Both the position numbers and the translations under genes were made by a program. Positions 1 through 4,939 of a stretch of DNA of 8,487 nucleotides are shown here, one piece after another. The notes under the pieces were generated by a model. That model ran no database searches, had not been told where the DNA came from, and saw only the letters and a program-made list of their open reading frames with translations. Position 1 is the first letter of the stretch. Each line of letters opens with the position of its first letter. The DNA is from Nitrospirota bacterium (lineage in GTDB: Bacteria; NPL-UPA2; JAGMAN01): contig JAUWHM010000146.1 in NCBI GenBank assembly GCA_030605915.1, forward strand, positions 1-8,487, in the 5' to 3' direction.

Positions 1-575
1 CCGGGGGGAATAATGCCGGCGATTTCTCAAGGCTTCTGGGCAACGGCAACGAATTTGGATTAAAGCACATCCATTATACCTATCAGAAGGGAGAAGGAGG
101 CATTGCTGATGCCCTGGGTTTGGCCGAGCACTTTGCCGGGGGTGGAAAGATAGTGGTGATATTAAGCGATAACATCATTGAGAAGAGCATAAGGGATTAT
201 GTGGAGAAATTCAAAGCTCAGCCGGAGGGAGCTAAGGTGATCTTGAAAGAAGTGGAAGACCCAGAGCGTTTTGGAGTGGCTGAGATTAGAGATGGCAGAT
301 TAATTTCGGTGGAGGAGAAGCCAGCCAAGCCCAGCTCCAATTATATAGTTACTGGCATATATATGTATGACAGCCAGGTCTTTGACATTATAAGGACTCT
401 GAAACCTTCCCGCAGGGGAGAGCTTGAGATAACTGATGTGAACAATGCTTACATAAAGAAGGACCAGATGACTTATGATATCCTGGATGGATGGTGGACG
501 GATGCGGGGACCTTCGATTCGCTTCTTAGGGCGAATAAGTTAGTAGCTGAAAGGGCCATGTCCATTGCGAAATGA
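1..575 (+). CDS. rfbA: Glucose-1-phosphate thymidylyltransferase (sugar-phosphate nucleotidyltransferase), 5'-truncated
   Basis: The family couples glucose-1-phosphate with dTTP to give dTDP-glucose, the first step toward dTDP-rhamnose and related cell-surface sugars, in the cytoplasm. The reading frame is open from the window edge (first whole codon at position 3), so the N-terminus, including the GGxGTRLxP nucleotide-binding loop, lies outside. About 190 residues are visible. They begin with GGNNAGDF, followed by a KGEGGIADALGLAEHF segment, the metal-site region VVILSDNII (most relatives have LGDN), the sugar-site EEKPAKPSSNYIVTGIYMYD, and the closing GWWTDAGTFDSLLRAN. The protein ends shortly after that motif, so it looks like the short form lacking the C-terminal extension of E. 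coli RmlA. An internal TTG at 120 is not the start because homology continues upstream of it. The next gene is rfbD-like, which supports a dTDP-sugar role; exact substrate specificity is inferred. Confidence 0.9.
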   Translation, partial: GGNNAGDFSRLLGNGNEFGLKHIHYTYQKGEGGIADALGLAEHFAGGGKIVVILSDNIIEKSIRDYVEKFKAQPEGAKVILKEVEDPERFGVAEIRDGRLISVEEKPAKPSSNYIVTGIYMYDSQVFDIIRTLKPSRRGELEITDVNNAYIKKDQMTYDILDGWWTDAGTFDSLLRANKLVAERAMSIAK

Positions 576-699
576 AAACAGGAGGCTAAACAATTCCCTT
601 ATTAAACTCCCCACCTTAAATCCTCTCCCTACCCCAAAGGGCACAGGCAGAGTGGAGACGGAAGGACGAGAAAAAATGGTCGCTGTCCCTATTTAAAAC
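576..699. other. Non-coding gap between the nucleotidyltransferase and rfbD, possibly inserted DNA
   Basis: No plausible reading frame, tRNA or clear terminator is seen in these 124 nt. The segment starts with a good Shine-Dalgarno, AGGAGG at 580-585, that has no start codon at a usable distance, and it ends with tttaaaac directly before the rfbD ATG, where no Shine-Dalgarno is seen. Taaaca at 587-592 and taaaaca at 694-700 are similar flanks. The middle has C-rich and purine-rich stretches and a ggtcgctgtccctattt segment at 678-694. I infer, with low confidence, that about 105 nt were inserted between the ribosome site and the start of rfbD. Confidence 0.4.
580..585 (+). promoter_or_regulatory. 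Orphan Shine-Dalgarno AGGAGG
   Basis: AGGAGG lies just after the nucleotidyltransferase stop, followed by ctaaaca, but no ATG, GTG or TTG start of a real gene follows at normal spacing. If the sequence from about 593 to 699 is removed in thought, this site lands 6-7 nt ahead of the rfbD ATG. It is probably the ancestral rfbD ribosome site. Confidence 0.4.
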
Positions 700-1623
700 A
701 TGAAGATTCTTATCACCGGCTCAAGCGGTATGTTAGGCACTGCCCTCTGCCAGGAACTGGCGGATGCTTATGAAATTATAGGACTGGATGTAAGGGAAGC
801 TCAAGGCTCAGGGCTCAAAGGACTTACCGTGCCCGCTGGCAGGCAGGTTAAATGTGATATTACTGACCAGGCTGAGGTAGCCAGAGCAATTTGTGAAATA
901 AGCCCTGATTTAGTAATTCACACTGCTGCTTATACCGATGTGGATGGATGTGAGACCTGTCCAGACAAAACCTACCAGATAAATGCCGCTGGTGCCCGCA
1001 ATGTTGCTTTGGCCTGCCAGAAATGTGAGGCGGCCGCGGTCTATATAAGCACAGATTTTGTCTTCAATGGCAGAAAAGCGCAGCCCTACATTGAGCAAGA
1101 TAAGCCTCACCCTCTTAATACCTATGGTAAAAGTAAATTGCAAGGAGAAAGACATTTCTCCTCTCTTTTGGTTAAATATTTCATTATTCGCAGCTCCTGG
1201 CTATTTGGCCGGTTTGGCAAAAACTTCGTGGATACGATATTAAAGCTGGTAAAGGAGGGGAAAGAGCTTAAAGTGGTAAACGACCAGGTTGGTTCTCCTA
1301 CCTACAGCAAGGATTTGGCTAAGGCAATAGGAAATCTGATAGAGACATCTTCCTACGGGTATTTCCATATCTCCAATGGGGGTAGCTGTTCCTGGTATGA
1401 ATTTGCCCGGGTCATACTGAAATGTGCCCACCTTAAAGATGTAAAGGTAAGACCGATAACTTCCGAGGAGCTTAATCGCCCCGCTACACGAAAGAGTGCT
1501 GCAAGCGAAAGACCCAGGATGTCCATTCTCGATAATACTCACTATATTCAGACTGTAGGTAAACCATTGAGGCCCTGGCCGGACGCGCTGAGAGAATATC
1601 TTGAGGAAGTAAAGATAAGATAA
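700..1623 (+). CDS. rfbD: dTDP-4-dehydrorhamnose reductase (RmlD family) with two in-frame insertions
   Basis: RmlD reduces dTDP-4-keto-L-rhamnose to dTDP-L-rhamnose using NAD(P)H, the last step of dTDP-rhamnose synthesis in the cytoplasm. The Rossmann glycine motif GSSGMLG is at residues 7-13, the conserved HTAAYTDVDGCE at about 74-85, STDFVF at 117-122, and the catalytic YxxxK as Y142 and K146; WLFG, GSPTY and SILDN motifs follow. At 307 residues it is longer than the usual 280-290. Two segments look foreign: AQGSGLKGLTVPAGRQV at 34-50, before the CDITD strand, and TRKSAASER at 263-271, inside the RPA-RP-S-LDN motif. Without them the length and the YxxxK position become typical. The ATG at 700 is chosen because the Rossmann strand MKILITG starts there, although it lacks a nearby Shine-Dalgarno. 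The upstream neighbour fits the same pathway. Another nucleotide-sugar reductase of this family cannot be excluded. Confidence 0.9.
   Translation: MKILITGSSGMLGTALCQELADAYEIIGLDVREAQGSGLKGLTVPAGRQVKCDITDQAEVARAICEISPDLVIHTAAYTDVDGCETCPDKTYQINAAGARNVALACQKCEAAAVYISTDFVFNGRKAQPYIEQDKPHPLNTYGKSKLQGERHFSSLLVKYFIIRSSWLFGRFGKNFVDTILKLVKEGKELKVVNDQVGSPTYSKDLAKAIGNLIETSSYGYFHISNGGSCSWYEFARVILKCAHLKDVKVRPITSEELNRPATRKSAASERPRMSILDNTHYIQTVGKPLRPWPDALREYLEEVKIR
799..852 (+). repeat. Putative in-frame inserted segment with small palindrome in rfbD
   Basis: This stretch encodes roughly AQGSGLKGLTVPAGRQV between IIGLDVRE and CDITD, a junction where RmlD relatives usually run straight from the second strand into the DITD motif. 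It contains a local near-repeat (ctcaagg at 800-806 and ctcaaagg at 814-821) and a small hairpin: tgcc at 830-833 and ggca at 838-841 around cgct, with acc at 826-828 able to pair with ggt at 846-848 across bulges. It shows no obvious match to the TRKSAASER element. The boundaries are estimates. Confidence 0.45.
1486..1511 (+). repeat. Dispersed in-frame element, copy A (in rfbD)
   Basis: Twenty-six nucleotides starting acacgaaagagtgctgca and ending agcgaaag, read as TRKSAASER. The first 24 bases match fabD positions 5539-5562 at all but one base and in the same reading frame. They sit inside the conserved RPA-RP-x-x-S-LDN motif near the RmlD C-terminus, where relatives have no such insertion; removal of 7 codons restores RPA-T-RPRMSILDN. 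The copy is bracketed by a direct repeat, cgaaag at 1489-1494 and 1506-1511. Confidence 0.75.
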
Positions 1624-1668
1624 GCTTACAAAAGCGATAGCAGCATATTTATAGATTTGCGATTTTTT

Positions 1669-1697
1669 TTGACTTTTGTTTCTAAGTTTGTTATAGT
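1669..1697 (+). promoter_or_regulatory. Sigma-70-type promoter for the rsmD-fab-rnc operon
   Basis: A -35 box TTGACT (1669-1674) and a -10 box TATAGT (1692-1697), each 5 of 6 to consensus, are separated by exactly 17 nt, with an AT-rich upstream run of eight T that could act as an UP-like element. Transcription would start near 1703-1705, only about 7-9 nt before the rsmD ATG at 1712. It is the only convincing promoter I see in the window, and the genes after it are tightly packed. Confidence 0.7.
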
Positions 1698-1711
1698 GAC
1701 TGCTGGATAAA

Positions 1712-2263
1712 ATGTTGAGGGTCATCGGGGGAGAGGCAGGGGGGCGTCGGTTAGCCATCATGAGGGGACGAGCTACCCGGCCGACAGCAGATAGAGTTAG
1801 GGAATCGCTCTTCAACATATTGGGAGAAAAAGTAATTGGGGCGGAGGTGCTGGACTTATTTGCCGGGGTAGGGAGTCTGGGCATAGAGGCCTTAAGCCGG
1901 GGGGCGAGGAAAGCAGTCTTCGTTGATAAGAAAAGTGGCTGTGCAAGAACTATAAGGAGAAATTTGGAGAACCTGGGTTTCAGTGAGAGGGTGGAGGTTT
2001 ATAAGAAGGAGGCAAATAAGGCTATTAAGTTTTTAGCTAAAAGAGGGAGAAAATTCGGGCTCATCTTCCTGGATCCTCCATATGGAAGCGATTTAGCGGA
2101 AGCAACTTTACAAGAGTTAACCAGAAGCAATATAATAGATGATGAGGCAGTAGTGGTGATTGAACACTATCGAAAGAAAGTTATCCCCCAGCAGGTGGGG
2201 AATCTCAAATTAATCAGAGAATATGAATATGGAGATACAAAACTGTCTTTCTATAGGAGGTGA
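1712..2263 (+). CDS. rsmD: 16S rRNA (guanine-N2)-methyltransferase RsmD
   Basis: RsmD methylates the N2 of G966 (E. coli numbering) in 16S rRNA during 30S assembly, using S-adenosylmethionine. The 183-residue protein is of usual length and starts with the family signature MLRVIGGEAGGRRL followed by TRPTADRVRESLFNIL at 22-37. The SAM-binding motif DLFAGVGSLGIEA is at 48-60, an acidic strand end VFVD at 69-72, and the catalytic DPPY at 121-124. The ATG at 1712 matches the family N-terminus. There is no good Shine-Dalgarno ahead of it, and the predicted transcript start is only a few bases upstream, so initiation may be leaderless or nearly so. The gene opens the operon; coaD follows after 5 nt, a pairing common across bacteria. 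No insertion or anomaly is seen in the protein. Confidence 0.95.
   Translation: MLRVIGGEAGGRRLAIMRGRATRPTADRVRESLFNILGEKVIGAEVLDLFAGVGSLGIEALSRGARKAVFVDKKSGCARTIRRNLENLGFSERVEVYKKEANKAIKFLAKRGRKFGLIFLDPPYGSDLAEATLQELTRSNIIDDEAVVVIEHYRKKVIPQQVGNLKLIREYEYGDTKLSFYRR
2255..2260 (+). promoter_or_regulatory. Ribosome binding site that fixes the coaD start
   Basis: AGGAGG at the very end of rsmD lies 8 nt before the GTG at 2269. The earlier GTG at 2260 overlaps this site and so cannot use it, which favours 2269 as the coaD start. Confidence 0.75.
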
Positions 2264-2268
2264 GGGAA

Positions 2269-2751
2269 GTGGCAAGGATAGCTGTCTATCCGGGAACCTT
2301 TGACCCAGTTACCTATGGACATATTGATTTAATTAAAAGGGCGCTGACCGTCTTCGATACTGTGATTGTAGCAGTGGCCCACAGCTTAGATAAGAAACCT
2401 CTCTTTTCAGTCGAGGAGAGGGTAGAGATGCTAAAGAAAGTCACTGAGGATATACCGGGAGTGAAGGTGGACCATTTCGGTGACCTTCTGGTAGACTATG
2501 TGAGGAAACAAGGGGCCAGGGTGGTTATCAGAGGACTGAGGGTCATCTCTGATTTCGAATTTGAGTTCCAGATGGCTCTTACCAACCGCAGCTTCGCTGA
2601 GGACATCGAGACGGTCTTCATGATGACTAATGAATCTTATTCCTTCCTCAGCTCTCGAATAATCAAGGAAGCGGTCGGCCTGGGGGCGGATGTCCAGAAA
2701 TTTATTCCACCCCTGGTGGAGAAGAAGTTGAGGGAGAAGCTCAGAGGCTAA
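2269..2751 (+). CDS. coaD: Phosphopantetheine adenylyltransferase CoaD
   Basis: CoaD transfers AMP from ATP to 4'-phosphopantetheine, giving dephospho-CoA, the penultimate step of coenzyme A synthesis in the cytoplasm. From the GTG at 2269 the protein is 160 residues, the usual family length, beginning MARIAVYPGTFDPVTYGH, which contains the nucleotidyltransferase TxGH site (residues 15-18). RGLR with the conserved arginines is at 88-91, followed by SDFEFEFQMALTNR. The second ATP-binding signature appears as SSRIIKE at 128-134. Start choice rests on the AGGAGG 8 nt upstream and on length. Its product supplies the precursor of the phosphopantetheine arm that acyl carrier protein, encoded later in the operon, needs. 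Confidence 0.95.
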   Translation: MARIAVYPGTFDPVTYGHIDLIKRALTVFDTVIVAVAHSLDKKPLFSVEERVEMLKKVTEDIPGVKVDHFGDLLVDYVRKQGARVVIRGLRVISDFEFEFQMALTNRSFAEDIETVFMMTNESYSFLSSRIIKEAVGLGADVQKFIPPLVEKKLREKLRG

Positions 2752-2787
2752 AAGGAGATTAAGGTCGTGATAAGATAGGAGGTAAGC

Positions 2788-2976
2788 ATGGCCGTACCGA
2801 AGAAGAAGGTTTCCAAGTCAAGAAGGGATAAGAGGCGGACTCATAAGAAGCTTTCTCTTCCCACTCTCTCCAAGTGTTCTCATTGTGGTCAGCCGAAGCT
2901 CAGCCATCGAGTCTGTCCCAATTGTGGATACTATGGGAAAGAGATGGTGATCGTGGTGAAAGAAGCCAAAAAATGA
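2788..2976 (+). CDS. rpmF: 50S ribosomal protein L32, zinc-binding type
   Basis: A component of the large ribosomal subunit. The 62-residue, very basic protein begins MAVPKKKVSKSRRDKRR, the family hallmark, and carries four cysteines as CxxC at 30/33 and CxxC at 43/46, the zinc-ribbon arrangement, so it is the zinc-containing version rather than the Cys-less one. AGGAGG at 2777-2782 sits 5 nt before the ATG. Its stop overlaps the plsX start (ATGA at 2973-2976), implying coupled translation. The rpmF-plsX pairing is conserved in many bacteria and links ribosome supply to membrane lipid synthesis. Confidence 0.97.
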   Translation: MAVPKKKVSKSRRDKRRTHKKLSLPTLSKCSHCGQPKLSHRVCPNCGYYGKEMVIVVKEAKK

Positions 2977-3977
2977 GAGTGGCCATTGATAGCATGGGTG
3001 GAGATAAAGCTCCTCAGGTCAATGTGGAGGGAGCGGTCTCAGCGGCTAAGGAGATGGATTTAGAGCTCATCCTGGTCGGAGATGAAACTGCTATCAAGAA
3101 GGAGCTGGCCAGGCACCAGACTAAGCATCTGAAGATCTCTCTAAAAGGGGCCAGCCAGGTAGTGGGAATGGATGAACTCCCTATCTCGGCCATCAGGGGC
3201 AAGAAGGATTCTTCCATCGCAAGAGCGGTTAAACTCCTTCAGGAGGGAAGGGCAGAGGCACTGGTAAGTGCTGGCAATACGGGAGCCGCCCTTGCCGCCG
3301 CCAAAATTTATTTAGGGACGCTACCCGGGGTAGACCGGCCGGCCATTGCTACCTCCATGCCTACCCCTACTGGGACCTCTATTCTTCTCGATGCCGGAGC
3401 TAATGTTAACTCCAGACCAAGGAGCCTCTGCCAGTTTGCCATTATGGGAAGCATCTATGCTGAATACATCCTGGGTAAGTCCAGGCCCAAAGTGGGTATC
3501 TTGAGCATTGGAGAGGAGGAATGGAAGGGGAACGAACTGACCAGGGAGACTTGTCGACTGTTAGAAGGAACATCAATGAACTTCGTGGGAAATGTGGAGG
3601 GAAGGGACATCTTCAATGGTCAGGTGGATGTCATCGTCTGTGATGGCTTCATTGGAAACATTGTTCTCAAAGCCTGTGAAGGCTTAGCTGAGACCTTAGA
3701 GCGTTCTCTCAGAGAGGAACTGAGTCGTAAGTTGAGGACCAGACTGGGCGTCCTTCTCATTAAAAGGGCATATCAAGATTTCCAGAAGAAAGTGGATTAT
3801 GCCGAGCGCGGGGGAGCCCCTCTTCTGGGAATTGACAGTGTCTGCATCATTTCCCATGGAAGTTCCTCTCCCAAGGCAATCAAGAACGCCATTCGAGTAG
3901 CCTGGGAACTGGTCAACCGCCGGGTAAATGAGCATATTAAGGAGGCAATTTCAAGATGGGAAGATCCACCGCTATAG
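2973..3977 (+). CDS. plsX: Phosphate acyltransferase PlsX
   Basis: PlsX converts acyl-ACP and phosphate to acyl-phosphate, the acyl donor for PlsY in phosphatidic acid synthesis; it is a peripheral membrane enzyme. The protein is 334 residues, normal for the family, opening with MRVAIDSMGGDKAP (residues 1-14). Conserved segments include KKDSSIARAVKLL, VSAGNTGA (98-105), LLDAGAN, GEEEWKGNEL, VCDGFIGNI, and the late RGGAPLLGI and ISHGSSS motifs. The ATG at 2973 is used because the family N-terminus begins there. The frame is open back to 2874, but that part overlaps rpmF in another frame and has no PlsX-like residues. There is a 4-nt overlap with rpmF and a 22-nt overlap with fabH, so translation is probably coupled on both sides. 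No insertion is seen. Confidence 0.96.
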   Translation: MRVAIDSMGGDKAPQVNVEGAVSAAKEMDLELILVGDETAIKKELARHQTKHLKISLKGASQVVGMDELPISAIRGKKDSSIARAVKLLQEGRAEALVSAGNTGAALAAAKIYLGTLPGVDRPAIATSMPTPTGTSILLDAGANVNSRPRSLCQFAIMGSIYAEYILGKSRPKVGILSIGEEEWKGNELTRETCRLLEGTSMNFVGNVEGRDIFNGQVDVIVCDGFIGNIVLKACEGLAETLERSLREELSRKLRTRLGVLLIKRAYQDFQKKVDYAERGGAPLLGIDSVCIISHGSSSPKAIKNAIRVAWELVNRRVNEHIKEAISRWEDPPL

Positions 3978-4939
3978 TTGGCACTGGTTCTTTCGTCCCG
4001 GAGAAGGTTCTTACCAACCTTGACCTGGAGAAGATGGTAGATACCAGCGATGAGTGGATCAGAACGAGAACTGGTATCCGGGAACGCCGTATCGTTGATG
4101 AGAAGACAGCCGCCTCAGATTTAGCGGTAAAGGCAGCCCAGCAGGCTTTAGAGCAAGCAAGAATCAGTCCATCTGAGATAGACCTGATAATCGTAGCTAC
4201 GGTTATGCCCGATATGTCTTTTCCCTCCACCGCCTGTTTGGTTCAAGACAGGATTGGAGCCAAAAAGATAGCCGCCTTTGATTTAAGTGCGGCCTGTTCT
4301 GGATTTGTTCACAGCTTGGCGGTAGCTCATCAATTCATAAAAAATGGTGTCTATGAGACAGCTTTAGTGATAGGAACGGAGACCTTATCCAAGATCACTG
4401 ATTGGACCGATCGTAATACCTGCGTCCTGATGGGAGATGGAGCGGGAGCAGTGGTCCTGCGGCCAACAGATGAAGGTAGAGGCATTCTCTCCTTTTGTTT
4501 GGGGGCAGATGGCAAGGCCGGGGACCTGTTAAAACTTCCGGCGGGAGGGTCAAGGCTCCCAGCTACTCACGAAACCATTGATAAGGGATTGCACTATATC
4601 AAGCTGAGAGGCAGTGAGCTTTTCAAGATAGCGGTAAGGGTTCTGGCCAAGGCAGGCGAGGAAGCCCTATCCCAATGTGGCTTGTCCTCAAAGGATGTCT
4701 GTCTATTCATTCCTCATCAGGCCAATATCCGGATCATGCAGGCGGCCGCTGAGAAGGCCGGTATTCCTCTCTCCAGGCTTTATTCGAACATAGATAAATA
4801 TGGAAATACCTCAGCCGCCAGTATTGCTATTGCCTTGGATGAAGCTTACCGGAGAGGAAAGATCAAAGAGGGCGATATCATCCTCCTTGATGCATTCGGA
4901 GGCGGCTTAACCTGGGGGGCATGTGTTATTAGATGGTAG
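3956..4939 (+). CDS. fabH: Beta-ketoacyl-ACP synthase III (KAS III)
   Basis: FabH starts type II fatty acid synthesis by condensing an acyl-CoA (acetyl or branched) with malonyl-ACP. The 327-residue protein has the thiolase-fold catalytic triad: C114 in SAACSGF, H254 in PHQAN and N284 in YGNTSAAS. DEWIRTRTGIRERR at 32-45 and the closing LLDAFGGGLTWG are also characteristic. AAGGAGG at 3939-3945 precedes the ATG by 10 nt, inside the end of plsX. The stop region overlaps the fabD start by 7 nt (ATGGTAG). The substrate chain type (straight or branched) cannot be told from the sequence alone. No inserted element is present, unlike the following gene. Confidence 0.96.
   Translation: MGRSTAIVGTGSFVPEKVLTNLDLEKMVDTSDEWIRTRTGIRERRIVDEKTAASDLAVKAAQQALEQARISPSEIDLIIVATVMPDMSFPSTACLVQDRIGAKKIAAFDLSAACSGFVHSLAVAHQFIKNGVYETALVIGTETLSKITDWTDRNTCVLMGDGAGAVVLRPTDEGRGILSFCLGADGKAGDLLKLPAGGSRLPATHETIDKGLHYIKLRGSELFKIAVRVLAKAGEEALSQCGLSSKDVCLFIPHQANIRIMQAAAEKAGIPLSRLYSNIDKYGNTSAASIAIALDEAYRRGKIKEGDIILLDAFGGGLTWGACVIRW

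Noticed and set aside
120..575. An internal TTG as the start of the first gene
   Set aside because: The sequence from position 3 onward matches the nucleotidyltransferase family in the same frame, so the gene is truncated by the window edge, not started at 120.
1624..1670. A possible Rho-independent terminator after rfbD because of the run of eight T at 1663-1670
   Set aside because: No stable GC-rich stem immediately precedes the T-run; gcgat occurs twice in direct, not inverted, orientation. The T-run is better explained as AT-rich DNA upstream of the promoter.
1240..1884. A 214-codon minus-strand open frame across the end of rfbD, the promoter gap and the start of rsmD
   Set aside because: It is antisense to two well-supported genes and the promoter, shows no recognisable motif, and reads as a shadow frame.
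2752..2787. A regulatory element or FapR-like operator upstream of rpmF-plsX
   Set aside because: The 36-nt gap holds only a Shine-Dalgarno and no palindrome resembling a known fatty acid regulator site.
2874..2972. An upstream extension of the plsX frame overlapping rpmF
   Set aside because: It encodes no PlsX-like residues, lies over the rpmF coding sequence in another frame, and the family N-terminus MRVAIDSMGGDKAP starts exactly at ATG 2973.
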